Shown in pieces: positions 40,162-48,716 of a DNA stretch of 64,000 nt (positions within the stretch are counted from its first letter, which is position 1; each line of letters opens with the position of its first letter). Under the pieces are notes generated by a model. That model saw nothing but the letters and a program-made list of their open reading frames with translations. It did not search any database and was not told the origin of the DNA. Origin of the DNA: RGIG995 sp045542115 (GTDB lineage: Bacteria > Bacillota > Clostridia > Oscillospirales > UBA644); assembly GCA_045542115.1 (NCBI GenBank), contig JAZQKK010000019.1, forward strand, positions 1 through 64,000, read 5' to 3'. A program made the position numbers and the translations under genes.

Positions 40162-41124
40162 TTATGATACTACCGTTTCTTCCGCTTTCTTTTTTGCCGC
40201 TTTCTTTTTCCGATACCGGCGAATGGGCAGATAAATTGCCAGGAAAATAATGCCGCCGGGAATCACTACGAACACCCCAAGATAGGGCAACGCGGAAACC
40301 AACACAACAAACAGATTCCGGAAGAACGTTCCGATAAATTCCATACTGTCCGACAAATTCTGACCGATTTCTTCCCAGACCGTGGGGTCTTTTTCGGGAA
40401 TCGGCTCGGTGGTTTCGGTAACGTAGAGGGAAACGGTGGCATAGTCCACCTGGTTATCATACTTCCGCAAAGTAGATTCACAGGATTCAATCTGGTACCG
40501 CACGTTGGACAGACGGTCTTGCAGGGAAATGATATCGCTTACCGACTTGGCCGACTCCAACAGAGTCAGAAGGCTGGTCTCTTCCGCCCGCAAGGCCTTC
40601 AACCGGGATTGCGTATCTACGTATTGTAACGTAACGTCGCTCATCTGCTCCGTCTTCCGGGTCACCTGCCCCAGCGTCCCGATGGTCTCCAACACGCCGT
40701 CGGTCTCCCCTACGGGAATCCGCAAGGTCATCGAGGCGAAACGAGAGGTCTTCGTGGGAGTGTTTTCGGAAGAACGCTCAATATATCCGCCGCAAGACAG
40801 AACTTTTTCCCGCACCTGAACGATGAATTTATCAAATTCCTCGGTCCGTGCTTCCATATCCACCGTGCGAATCAACTTCCGGTCGTTGCTGATGGGAGCG
40901 TTAGGAATGGAACTCATCGAACCCGAAGCATCTCCGTCCAGGGACGGTTTCGACATTGCCGAGTCATTCTGTTCAAAGGAATCCCCCGAGGAGGCCCAAT
41001 AATTTCCCCCGCCGTCTGCGGTGGGATTCCGGTCGTCCTTGACGTCGGCGGAAGCTCCGCACCCAACAAACAAGGCAAGAACCAGAACCAACGACAACAG
41101 AATCAATCCAATTTTTCGAGTCAT
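40162..41124 (-). CDS. DUF4349 lipoprotein with C-terminal membrane helix
   Basis: The 320-residue product starts with a lipoprotein signal (LVLALFVGC, lipidated Cys at residue 22). After a Ser/Asp/Gly-rich linker the DUF4349 domain spans about 80-295: DRKLIRTVDMEARTEEFDKFIVQV, SRFASMTLRIPVGETDGVLETI, a coiled-coil stretch (YVDTQSRLKALRAEETSLLTLLESAKSVSDIISLQDRLS) and VDYATVSLYVTE. A single membrane helix and a Lys-rich tail (about 265-320) close the protein. The family is widespread but its function is unknown; a lipid anchor at one end and a helix at the other is typical. Confidence 0.85.
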   Translation of the reverse strand: MTRKIGLILLSLVLVLALFVGCGASADVKDDRNPTADGGGNYWASSGDSFEQNDSAMSKPSLDGDASGSMSSIPNAPISNDRKLIRTVDMEARTEEFDKFIVQVREKVLSCGGYIERSSENTPTKTSRFASMTLRIPVGETDGVLETIGTLGQVTRKTEQMSDVTLQYVDTQSRLKALRAEETSLLTLLESAKSVSDIISLQDRLSNVRYQIESCESTLRKYDNQVDYATVSLYVTETTEPIPEKDPTVWEEIGQNLSDSMEFIGTFFRNLFVVLVSALPYLGVFVVIPGGIIFLAIYLPIRRYRKKKAAKKKAEETVVS

Positions 41125-41216
41125 AGTTTCAACCCCTTTTTTTTCAGTATATCATAAAAAAATCAATTTGAAAAGATTTTTTCAAAAATTTCTATAAAAA
41201 ATTTGCATTTACCCTC

Positions 41217-41245
41217 TTGACAACCGGCCAAAAATGTATTATAAT
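41217..41245 (+). promoter_or_regulatory. Sigma-A promoter of the tRNA-Gly/tRNA-Ala unit
   Basis: TTGACA (41217-41222) and TATAAT (41240-41245), both perfect, with a 17-base spacer. Confidence 0.9.
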
Positions 41246-41262
41246 AGTTAGGCGATTGATAA

Positions 41263-41336
41263 GCAGGTGTAGTTCAATGGTAGAACTCCAGCCTTCCAAG
41301 CTGGCCACGGGGGTTCGATTCCCCTCACCTGCTCCA
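41263..41336 (+). tRNA. tRNA-Gly (anticodon TCC)
   Basis: Complete cloverleaf with GCAGGTG/CACCTGC acceptor stem, CCAGC/GCTGG anticodon stem and CTTCCAA loop (anticodon TCC), GGTTCGATTCC T-arm and encoded CCA. Confidence 0.95.
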
Positions 41337-41414
41337 TTTTTTTATTGAGATTCTTTTTGCCACTAAGTTTTCATTTCTTCGTGCAAAAACCGGAATCGAG
41401 AACAACTTTGACTT

Positions 41415-41490
41415 GGGGGTTTAGCTCAGTTGGTAGAGCGCCTGCTCCGCAAGCAGGAGGTCACGGGTTCGACTCCCGTAATCTCCACCA
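41415..41490 (+). tRNA. tRNA-Ala (anticodon CGC), unusual C33
   Basis: Acceptor stem GGGGGTT/AATCTCC contains the G3-U70 wobble pair that marks alanine tRNAs. The anticodon stem is CCTGC/GCAGG and the loop TCCGCAA gives anticodon CGC, but the almost universal U33 is replaced by C. D-arm, T-arm (GGTTCGACTCC) and CCA are normal. It lies 78 bases after tRNA-Gly and probably shares its promoter. Confidence 0.88.
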
Positions 41491-41533
41491 ATAACAATAA
41501 GACCCACCCTTCACGGGTGGGTCTTATTGTTAT
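41491..41533 (+). terminator. Terminator-like hairpin after the tRNA genes
   Basis: A 19-base-pair perfect inverted repeat (ATAACAATAAGACCCACCC and its complement) with a TTCAC loop, starting right after the tRNA-Ala CCA. Confidence 0.75.
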
Positions 41534-41544
41534 CTGATCGAAGA

Positions 41545-41650
41545 GATGGAGGGAGTCGAAGCCCGAGGGGGTGAATGAGGCTCCGGGGGAGCCTCAGAGC
41601 CGAGGGCCGCCCGAGCCGCAGCGAGGGAGACGACCGTAATCTCCGCGGAA
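41545..41650. repeat. GC-rich element with tRNA-like ends downstream of tRNA-Ala
   Basis: The left part (GGGAGTCGAA...CCCG, about 41555-41569) resembles the T-arm of the preceding tRNA read in reverse complement; the right part (CGACCGTAATCTCC, about 41626-41643) resembles the same T-arm/acceptor read directly. The centre has the hairpin GAGGCTCC/GGAGCCTC. It has no reading frame and may be a repeat element or decayed attachment-site material. Confidence 0.45.
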
Positions 41651-41680
41651 ATGGATATCCTTGTTTTTTATTCGGGGATT

Positions 41681-42652
41681 CTATTTCGCACCGTTGATCA
41701 GATCGTCCATAGCCAAACGGACGTCCTCGTAGTCGGCTTTGGGTAAGAGATACGAATGCTTTCCGCCCTCCGTCCGATGCCAATGGGTGACGAAATCCTT
41801 GTCCACCGTGATTTTCCCAAATTCGTGATAGTTCCAATATACTCCGGGGCGCACTGCCTCCAACATAGCCACCTGATCCCAACTGCAACGGCCTTTTCCC
41901 TGATTATGCAATTCGTAGGCAAGCCCCACAGGATGGTCGAGGCCTACCCGCGCGGAATATCCCACCATCGTGCGAAGATAGGAGCCCAACTCATAACTGG
42001 CAAAAATCAATTCCCCGGGCCATTCATCGCAGACGGTCTGCGGGACCCCCGGCCCGCTGAATTTTACGTTCCATTCCCAGGTTACGGGATTCCCTTTCGT
42101 TCCCCCGTCGGGGTAGATGGTCATTGGCCAGGATTCAAAAAAGCGTCCCCCCATTACTACGGTACGGGCAATTTTCCGGGCGATCAATTCCTTTCCGGTC
42201 AAGGGGGAGATTTCGTCCGCCGGACTCGTCACCAGACGGGCCATAGACTGTAAGGAGCCGGTTACCACGAAGGTAATCTCCCCGTCTTTGGAAGCGGCAA
42301 GGGCTTTCCGCAGAACCGTCACCGTATCGGGAGCCGCCTTTTCGGTTCCGTAGACCGATGCCGGATAGCGGTTTGGGAAACGGTCGCACAAATCCCCTGC
42401 ATAAACGCCCCGGTCGTCCGTTCCGTGGTCGTCTTCGTAATTGATTCCCACGGGGACCACCCGATGATAATAGTGATTGATTGCGTCGATGCACCCGGCA
42501 ACGTAGGGCGTGGAATAGCAGTGGGTCACAGCCAACAGCTCCGCTTCGCCCAGCTCACACAATCGATGCAGCATAGCCATAGTTCCTGCATCGTCACAGT
42601 CTCCTCCTATGTCCGTGTCGTAAATGATCTTAACCGGCTTTTTTACATTCAT
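41681..42652 (-). CDS. Inosine/uridine-preferring nucleoside hydrolase family protein
   Basis: The family cleaves the N-glycosidic bond of ribonucleosides. The 323-residue product has the Asp-rich calcium-binding start IIYDTDIGGDCDDAGTMAML (the family pattern is DTDxGxDDA; here an extra Cys separates the Asp residues) and FVVTGSLQSMARL near residue 130. The C-terminal half is less conserved, and the usual active-site His region is not obvious, so substrate is uncertain. It is cytosolic, monocistronic, and starts behind AAGGAG. Confidence 0.82.
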   Translation of the reverse strand: MNVKKPVKIIYDTDIGGDCDDAGTMAMLHRLCELGEAELLAVTHCYSTPYVAGCIDAINHYYHRVVPVGINYEDDHGTDDRGVYAGDLCDRFPNRYPASVYGTEKAAPDTVTVLRKALAASKDGEITFVVTGSLQSMARLVTSPADEISPLTGKELIARKIARTVVMGGRFFESWPMTIYPDGGTKGNPVTWEWNVKFSGPGVPQTVCDEWPGELIFASYELGSYLRTMVGYSARVGLDHPVGLAYELHNQGKGRCSWDQVAMLEAVRPGVYWNYHEFGKITVDKDFVTHWHRTEGGKHSYLLPKADYEDVRLAMDDLINGAK

Positions 42653-42676
42653 CCGTTCCCACTCCTTCCGCTTTTT

Positions 42677-42705
42677 ATTATATCATATTCTCCGCCGTGA
42701 TACAA
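42677..42705 (-). promoter_or_regulatory. Probable promoter of the nucleoside hydrolase gene
   Basis: On the minus strand TTGTAT (42700-42705) and TATAAT (42677-42682) with a 17-base spacer. Confidence 0.6.
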
Positions 42706-42815
42706 GTACGAAAACCAGGAATTTTCCCGGAAAAACGACCCGTAAGCAGTTTTTTGCCTGCAATCGTTCCACGCCCTTTTTCGGTCTGCGGGGCAGAAGA
42801 TCCGCGCGGGGGTAC

Positions 42816-42843
42816 TTGACATTTCGCGGATGCGTGCTATAAT
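42816..42843 (+). promoter_or_regulatory. Promoter of the DUF6528 gene
   Basis: TTGACA (42816-42821) and TATAAT (42838-42843) with a 16-base spacer. Confidence 0.8.
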
Positions 42844-42876
42844 AGAGTTATTATTTAAAGTGAAAGGTGTTTCAAT

Positions 42877-43980
42877 ATGAAGCGGATGCTCCTTCTTTTT
42901 CTGTCCGGTTTGTTTCTTCCCGTAACCTTGGTAGCCTGCGCTCCGGTGCCGTCGCAAACGCCGACCGATTCTGCTTCGGATCTTCCTTCCGATCCGAAGA
43001 CGGAGGCTTCTTCCAATCTCTCGACGGATTCTTCTACCGATTCCGAAACGGATGCTTCCACCTCCACCCGGGTCACCTACGAGGATCCGCAGGATATGCT
43101 GGAGGCAACGCCCCATCTGGTGGGATTGACCGATCAAAAGAACGGCAGGTTGATCGTCCGGGATCTTGCGGTGGAGGATTGGAGCGACGATTCCTCGGTG
43201 GTTTGGGAGTTCAACGATCCCCGTGCCGCCGCCGCTGCCGGGATCAAATTCCGCAATAACGAGCTGTTCGGTGGAGAGATCGTTCTTTTCTGCGGACCGA
43301 AGGGAGCGGGAATCATTTCCTATCAGACCAAAGAAGTTCTTTACTTTACCTCGAAGGTCGGAGTCAATCCCCACGCCGTGGAGTTGCTGCCCGACGGCAC
43401 CTTCGTCGTGGGCTCGACCACGGACAATAAGGTCAACGTATTTGACGCGGCAAGCGGGAATACGGATCCCATTCAGACCCTTTCCTACGAGAACGTTCAC
43501 GGCGTTTTGTGGGATCCGGAATACGAGGTGGTCTGGATGGCCGGGAGAACCAAGCTCAGCGCCTTTACGGTTTTCAGCAGAAACGGAAAAATCAACCTGG
43601 CTCCCATCTCCGATATGGTTTACACCACCGACGATTGGCTCCACGATCTAACGCCCTGCTACGGAACTCCCGAGGCCCTGTTCGTCACCACCGGAAAAGG
43701 TATTTATCTTTTCAATAAAGAAAAGGGAAGATTCTCCACGACCTATCCCTGCTCCAAGATTGCCGCGAAGATCTCTACCTCTCCCTCCGTGGGAAATTTC
43801 CCCGATAACGTGATGGCGCTGATTGCCGTGGTTTCCGGAAAAACCGTCTATCGGGAATGGTGTATGAACGAAATCACGGTTCTGGTTCCTCTGGGGAACT
43901 CCACCGTTCGCACGATTACCCGGGTCGCACCCGACGATGCCTATTATAAAGTGCGGGTCTGGATCCCCGATTATCAGTAA
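42877..43980 (+). CDS. DUF6528 lipoprotein, probable beta-propeller
   Basis: The 367-residue product has a lipoprotein signal ending VACAP (lipidated Cys near residue 21), a Ser/Thr/Asp linker (about 25-65), then a DUF6528-type domain made of repeated strands (LVGLTDQKNGRLIVRDL, VVWEFND, GAGIISYQTKEVLYFTSKVGVNPHAVELLPDGTFVVGSTTDNKVNVFDA). This pattern suggests a beta-propeller exposed on the outer face of the membrane. Function is unknown. It stands alone, with its own promoter. The codon use in GAT/GAG-rich stretches seems slightly different from its neighbours. Confidence 0.8.
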   Translation: MKRMLLLFLSGLFLPVTLVACAPVPSQTPTDSASDLPSDPKTEASSNLSTDSSTDSETDASTSTRVTYEDPQDMLEATPHLVGLTDQKNGRLIVRDLAVEDWSDDSSVVWEFNDPRAAAAAGIKFRNNELFGGEIVLFCGPKGAGIISYQTKEVLYFTSKVGVNPHAVELLPDGTFVVGSTTDNKVNVFDAASGNTDPIQTLSYENVHGVLWDPEYEVVWMAGRTKLSAFTVFSRNGKINLAPISDMVYTTDDWLHDLTPCYGTPEALFVTTGKGIYLFNKEKGRFSTTYPCSKIAAKISTSPSVGNFPDNVMALIAVVSGKTVYREWCMNEITVLVPLGNSTVRTITRVAPDDAYYKVRVWIPDYQ

Positions 43981-44055
43981 TTTTTCTTTACTTTTTTGGC
44001 ATCAAAACGCTTTGGGGAATTTTAAAAATTCGCACAAAAAAGAAGGAATTTTGGG

Positions 44056-44084
44056 TTGCATTTTTTGAAAATATAGGGTATAAT
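44056..44084 (+). promoter_or_regulatory. Promoter of the GH1 gene
   Basis: TTGCAT (44056-44061) and TATAAT (44079-44084) with a 17-base spacer. Confidence 0.8.
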
Positions 44085-44117
44085 GGACTCAGCACAAAAA
44101 GAAAGGAATTGCAGAAT

Positions 44118-45371
44118 ATGTTTGATATTTTTTCGTTGCCCGACGTGAAGATGCCCGAGGGATTTTTATGGGGCGCGGGATACGCCGGACATCAGGTGGA
44201 GGGAAACAACGTCCACTCCCAGCGTTGGGCGTGGGAAGAAGCCGGAAAATACGAAGAAAAATCCGGAATGGCCTGCAACAGTTACGAATTGTGGGAGCGG
44301 GATGTTGAAATTGCTCAGGAATGTGGACTTCAGGCTTTTCGCACGTCGGTGGAATGGAGCCGCATCGAGCCTCGGGAAGGGGAATTTTGCAAAGATGCCC
44401 TGGACCACTACGTGAAATTTTTCGCCACCTTGAAAGAAAAAGGAATCCAGGTCTTCGCCACGATGGTTCATTTTACCGAACCGTTGTGGTTCAACGAAAA
44501 GGGCGGATTTGAAAATATCGATAATCTCCGCTATTTTGAGCGGTATTTGGATTACGTCGTTCCCGCAATCGCTCCTTACGTGGATTTTTGGAACGTCATC
44601 AACGAATTTAATCTCCGCTCTGCGAAATTTAAGTTAGGTTCCCTTCGGTATCACGCTTTGGGGTATCACACCATCAAAAAATATTCCGACAAACCCATCT
44701 CCTCCGCCCACGCTTTGGTGATGTACGCGCCCAAGCGTCCCCGGGACAAATTTGACCAGGTGATGGCGGAATACAACGATATCTGCAATCACGAATTTTT
44801 CTTCCACGGCATCCGCACCGGAGAAATCGTATTTCCTTATACGGAGGGTGCCTATTGCCCGGAACTGAAAGGTGCCGCAGATTTCTGGTCGGTCAACACC
44901 TACGTCCGCGATGTCATCGACGCGCGCCGTCCCAACTCCAGGGGTGTGCGGTATGATTTTACCCGGATGCAGATGATTGACAAAGAGTTCTATTTGGAAG
45001 AATTCAATCCCGAATGTATTTTGACCAACCTGGGGCGGCTTCACGACAAGCCCATCTACATCACCGAAAACGGCGTTGCCTGTAAAGACGACCGGTTCCG
45101 CATCGTCTTTTTGGCGGAATATTTGTCGGCTATTCAAGAGGCAATGCGATTCGGCGCCGACGTTCGCGGCTATCTGTATTGGTCGATGTTGGACAACTTC
45201 GAATGGGGCAGTTTCAAGCCTACCTTCGGGCTGTATGGGGTCAATTTTGAGACCTTCGAGCGCACCGCCAAGCCCAGCGCTTCGTTCTATCGGGAAATCA
45301 TTGAAAACAACGGCGTTAATGCAGAATTGATTCAAAAATATCTCAAAGAAATGCCGTCTTTGAAACAATAA
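44118..45371 (+). CDS. Family 1 glycoside hydrolase (beta-glucosidase-like)
   Basis: GH1 enzymes hydrolyse beta-glucosides, beta-galactosides or their 6-phosphates by a retaining mechanism. ATG 44118 follows AAAGGAA; an in-frame TTG at 44109 is rejected. The 417-residue barrel starts with MPEGFLWGAGYAGHQVEG and has Glu317 in YITENG (nucleophile) and Glu163 in WNVINEFN (acid/base). The usual NEP is NEF here. The LYWSMLDNFEWGSFKPTFGLYGVNF C-terminal signature is intact. There is no signal peptide. Its distance from PTS genes leaves the substrate open. Confidence 0.9.
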   Translation: MFDIFSLPDVKMPEGFLWGAGYAGHQVEGNNVHSQRWAWEEAGKYEEKSGMACNSYELWERDVEIAQECGLQAFRTSVEWSRIEPREGEFCKDALDHYVKFFATLKEKGIQVFATMVHFTEPLWFNEKGGFENIDNLRYFERYLDYVVPAIAPYVDFWNVINEFNLRSAKFKLGSLRYHALGYHTIKKYSDKPISSAHALVMYAPKRPRDKFDQVMAEYNDICNHEFFFHGIRTGEIVFPYTEGAYCPELKGAADFWSVNTYVRDVIDARRPNSRGVRYDFTRMQMIDKEFYLEEFNPECILTNLGRLHDKPIYITENGVACKDDRFRIVFLAEYLSAIQEAMRFGADVRGYLYWSMLDNFEWGSFKPTFGLYGVNFETFERTAKPSASFYREIIENNGVNAELIQKYLKEMPSLKQ

Positions 45372-45377
45372 AAAAAC

Positions 45378-45412
45378 ACCGTACGACCGAGCTTTCGGTC
45401 GTACGGTATTTT
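45378..45412. terminator. Bidirectional terminator
   Basis: ACCGTACGACCGA/TCGGTCGTACGGT with a short loop, T-run on the right and A-run on the left, between converging genes. Confidence 0.9.
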
Positions 45413-45429
45413 TATTTGATTCTTACATC

Positions 45430-46413
45430 TCACCCAATGGTGAGAACAACCTTTCCGACGTTTTCTCCCCGATAGAGAATATCGTGGGCAGCCTCGGCCT
45501 GCTGGATGGGGAGAACTTTGTAAACCGTGGGTTTCACTTCCCCGGAAGACACCTTCGGCCACACGTGTTTTACCAAGTCCGCCAAAATCTTCGCCTTAAC
45601 TTCCGGGGGACGGGAACGAAGGGTGGACCCGATGATACGCACGTTTCGCACGTAGATGTTTTTCAGGTCGATTTCGGTCTTCGTTCCAGCCAATGCGGCA
45701 ATCATAATCCACCGGGCGCCGTGTCGGAGATAATGGATACACTGCCCCATAATCTCGCCGCCCAGACAGTCAATGGCCACGTCCACGGGATGACCGGCAT
45801 CCATTTCTTCTTTCAGCACGTGGGCAATGTTTTCTTTCGTGGTATTCACCACTCGGTCGGCCTTCAAATGGGAAATGGATGCGGCAATTTCATCGGAAAG
45901 AACCGTGGTAATCACCCGGGCACCGAAGGCTTTGGCCATCGGAATGACCACACTTGCAAGGCCACTTGCCCCGGCGTTCATCAGAAGGGTATCTCCGGCC
46001 TTTAACCCCCCTTCGATAAAAAGATTCAGATACGCGGTGGCGAAGGCTTCGGGAATGGCCGCGGCTTCTACCACGGAACAGTTTTCGGGAATAGGCATCA
46101 GCATATCGTATTTCACGTTGACGTATTGAGCGTAACCGCCGCCCCCTAATAAGGCGCAGACCTTGTCTCCCACCTTCCAGGAAGAGCGTTTTGCCGCTTC
46201 GGAGCCTACTTCCGTAATCGTACCGGCAATTTCCAATCCCATCCAATCCGGACAACCGGGAGGCGGAGGATAATCCCCTTCCCGTTGCATCAAATCCGCC
46301 CGGTTCAGGGCCGCCGCTTCAATTTTGACCATACAATCTTCCGGACCGCATACCGGGTCGGGCACGTTATCCCACCGCAGAGAGCGGTCGCCGTTTACTA
46401 AAATTGCTTTCAT
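45430..46413 (-). CDS. Zinc-independent MDR oxidoreductase (quinone reductase-like)
   Basis: The 327-residue product belongs to the NADPH:quinone reductase branch of the medium-chain dehydrogenases: MKAILVNGDRSLRWDNVPDPVCGPEDCMVKIEAAALNRADLMQREG at the start, the cofactor region TLLMNAGASGLASVVIPMAKAFGARVI around residue 140, and DVAIDCLGGEIM near 200. It lacks the catalytic and structural zinc cysteines. It is the last gene of the minus-strand cluster that begins with another MDR enzyme at 48676. Confidence 0.88.
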   Translation of the reverse strand: MKAILVNGDRSLRWDNVPDPVCGPEDCMVKIEAAALNRADLMQREGDYPPPPGCPDWMGLEIAGTITEVGSEAAKRSSWKVGDKVCALLGGGGYAQYVNVKYDMLMPIPENCSVVEAAAIPEAFATAYLNLFIEGGLKAGDTLLMNAGASGLASVVIPMAKAFGARVITTVLSDEIAASISHLKADRVVNTTKENIAHVLKEEMDAGHPVDVAIDCLGGEIMGQCIHYLRHGARWIMIAALAGTKTEIDLKNIYVRNVRIIGSTLRSRPPEVKAKILADLVKHVWPKVSSGEVKPTVYKVLPIQQAEAAHDILYRGENVGKVVLTIG

Positions 46414-46425
46414 TTTTTATTCTCC

Positions 46426-47184
46426 TTAAAAACCTAAGTCATCCCGGACCGCCTTGGCCTGGGGTAAAAGCGGCTGGGCTGGGGTGGTATAATCGTCGTG
46501 TTCGTACACGCAAAGAGACATTCCGCACCCCAAATGTATTCCCACGCGGCGAAGGATACTGCTGTTTCCTCCCGCCAAAAACAGAAAAGGAACGTCCAGA
46601 TTCTTCTTCAAAAGGGTGACGGTTTTCAGATTTTCCGCTTCTTCTTCCGGCGTGTTGGCAAAGGTCACGATCTTGACCACGTCTGCCCCTCGCCGCCGTT
46701 GTTCCAAAGCAATCTTCAACACGTCCTCTCCCGGCAAAAATTTCAAAACGTGGGCTGACATCAGAACTTCCTTTCCTCTGGCGTGGAGTTGTTCAATCAA
46801 TTCCATCTGCTTCCGAATCGCTTCGGGACGTTCCGTCACCTCTCCGGGGGTAGGGTCGAAATAGTCCATCATCACGTCAAACAGAGTCCCGCCCATATCC
46901 GCATAGGCCAATAATTCCTCCGCAAGCTGCTCTTCGGTCTTTCCTTTGTTGTGTCCCGACCGATAGTGCGTCACGTAAACCGGAAACCCTTTTGTTTCCG
47001 TTATCAGTTCTCGGTAAAGGTTGGGAGTCTGCACCGACAAAGGAAACGCTTCCATTTGAAGCCCGAAGGCTTCCGCCCCCAAGGGAATGGACTTACGGAT
47101 GCGGGCCACGGCGTTTTCCGGACTGGGAGTCTGAATCATCACCGTCAAAAGAGGCTTTTCGTATTGCAAAAACGTAGGTTTCAT
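46426..47184 (-). CDS. Type I 3-dehydroquinase-like enzyme
   Basis: Type I dehydroquinases form a Schiff base in a TIM barrel. The 252-residue protein shows the pattern: LLTVMIQTPSPENAVARI at the start, LFDVMMDYFDPT near residue 105, MSAHVLKFLPGEDVL with the likely catalytic His near 145, and GADVVKIVTFANT with the Schiff-base Lys near 175. The surrounding genes are not from the shikimate pathway, so a catabolic or related aldolase role is possible. It lies 12 bases from the quinone reductase-like gene, in the same transcript. Confidence 0.75.
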   Translation of the reverse strand: MKPTFLQYEKPLLTVMIQTPSPENAVARIRKSIPLGAEAFGLQMEAFPLSVQTPNLYRELITETKGFPVYVTHYRSGHNKGKTEEQLAEELLAYADMGGTLFDVMMDYFDPTPGEVTERPEAIRKQMELIEQLHARGKEVLMSAHVLKFLPGEDVLKIALEQRRRGADVVKIVTFANTPEEEAENLKTVTLLKKNLDVPFLFLAGGNSSILRRVGIHLGCGMSLCVYEHDDYTTPAQPLLPQAKAVRDDLGF

Positions 47185-47253
47185 TTTTATTTCCTCCCCA
47201 TAGCGTTGCGGCCATTGTTAATCACAATATTTTTCCATCAATAAACTGTCCCC

Positions 47254-47666
47254 TTATCGGAGGCCGGGCAATTCTTTTAGCCAATGCCGTAGCCACAGGG
47301 GATGATATCCGCTCATCTGGGTTTCCACGCTGATGATATCCCCCAATTCTCCGGCTTTGACCCGGCGAATCAGGTTGTTGACGGTGGGATTGTAGCGATA
47401 CATATCCCCGGTGTGGAAGACGGTTCCCTTGGCACGGACGGTCTCGATCAGAACTTCAAATTCCCTAAGGTCGGCACCTGTTCAAGGGACAGTTCCGGAT
47501 AATCTTTGAAATATTTCATCTTATCGGGAAGCCGTTCCCGTTCGTTTTCCGGAAGGACGTATCCCACGATCTCGAAAAGTTCGGAATGAGTTTTCAGCAT
47601 CTCGAAAATCTGGGGACCGTGGCTGTTGGTATTGACGCCGATTTGGGCGATGCGGATAGGCCTCAT
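47254..47666 (-). pseudogene. Decayed Gfo/Idh/MocA oxidoreductase
   Basis: The start ATG 47664-47666 overlaps the upstream stop (ATGA) and opens the Rossmann part (MRPIRIAQIGVNTNSHGPQIFEML, then VGYVLPENE and YPELSLEQVPTL). The frame ends at a stop near 47448. In the next frame translation resumes as EFEVLIETVRAKGTVFHTGDMYRYNPTVNNLIRRVKAGELGDIISVET and stops at 47254-47256. Relative to intact family members, about 40 residues with the EKP motif are missing at the junction and the whole C-terminal substrate domain is gone. An internal deletion with frameshift plus a 3' truncation is the simplest reading. Confidence 0.85.
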
Positions 47667-48676
47667 TTCAAAAGTCTCCAATCAAACTGGTGAATAGGGA
47701 AGGATTTCTCCGTGGCAAGGCGCCGGAATACCTCGGGACATTCTTCGGGAGAATGGGTCTCTTCCACGAAAGAGGCCAGAGACAGTCGGCCGTATTGGGT
47801 CAATTTTTTGAGCGTGAGCATATCGTCTTGTTCGGTCCACCAGACGGGAGCAGATTCTTCTTCTGGACGGGCGTGGGTGTGCGCCCAGATCAACGTAATC
47901 CCGGGGCCGTGAACCTTGCGGTAGGAATCGACGGTAAAATCGCTGACGCGGGTGCATCCCAACAGAGCAACCCGGCCTTTCAAAGCCATACAATCCAAAA
48001 TTCCGTTCAATCCGGCCCCAACGCCGGTGACTTCAATGCCCACGTTGGCACCGCCGTCGGTAACTTCTTTTACCTTTTTCGCAAAATCCGCATCGAAGGG
48101 GTCAAAGGCGTAATCCGCCCCCAATTCCAAGGCTCTTCTCCGTTTTTCCGGCATTGGGTCTACGGCAACCACGGGGACTGCGCCGGCAGCTTTCAGCAAC
48201 GCCACGGCAAACTGTCCCAGGATCCCTTGCCCCATTACGATGGCACTCTCCCCGATCTCCAAGCGGCATTTTCGGATGGCAGCCAAAGGAAAGATCGAGA
48301 TAAAGAAGGTCGCAGCCTCTTCAAAAGGAAGATCTCCGATATGGATCAGGTGATTTTCCTTGTAGGGGCAGTATTGACGGTATTGACCGAACGTCCCCGC
48401 GACTCGGTCGCCGATTTTGAATTTCGTAACCCCATCCCCCACGGCGACGACCGTTCCCGAAGAGCAATATCCCAAATGCTTGGGGAACAGGGATTCTTTC
48501 GGTGGGGACGTCCAATCCACCGTATCGCTTCCCAAGAGGTTTGCCCGTTCCGTCCCGCTGGACGTGGTAGACACCGCCAATTCCACCAGAACTTCATCCC
48601 GCTTTAATTCCGCCACGGGTTCGACAAGCAAGGCCGCCTTGCCCAACTGGGTAAATACAATATTTTTGCTTTCCAT
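47663..48676 (-). CDS. MDR-family dehydrogenase
   Basis: ATG 48674-48676 follows GAGGTG; a TTG two codons upstream (48682) is an alternative. The 337-residue protein has the medium-chain dehydrogenase layout: TTSSGTERANLLGS in place of the usual zinc-ligand segment, GYCSSGTVVAVGDGVTKFKIGDRV near 70, the cofactor motif ESAIVMGQGILGQFAVALLKAAGAVPVVAVD around 140-170, and IEVTGVGAGLNGILDCMALKGRVALLGC. The first zinc ligand Cys is absent, as in bchC/L-threonine dehydrogenase-like relatives, so a non-classical mechanism is likely. It leads the cluster and is divergent from an AraC regulator. Confidence 0.82.
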   Translation of the reverse strand: MESKNIVFTQLGKAALLVEPVAELKRDEVLVELAVSTTSSGTERANLLGSDTVDWTSPPKESLFPKHLGYCSSGTVVAVGDGVTKFKIGDRVAGTFGQYRQYCPYKENHLIHIGDLPFEEAATFFISIFPLAAIRKCRLEIGESAIVMGQGILGQFAVALLKAAGAVPVVAVDPMPEKRRRALELGADYAFDPFDADFAKKVKEVTDGGANVGIEVTGVGAGLNGILDCMALKGRVALLGCTRVSDFTVDSYRKVHGPGITLIWAHTHARPEEESAPVWWTEQDDMLTLKKLTQYGRLSLASFVEETHSPEECPEVFRRLATEKSFPIHQFDWRLLK

Positions 48677-48716
48677 AATCAATGCACCTCAAAGGTCTTT
48701 TTTTCATTATACCATC

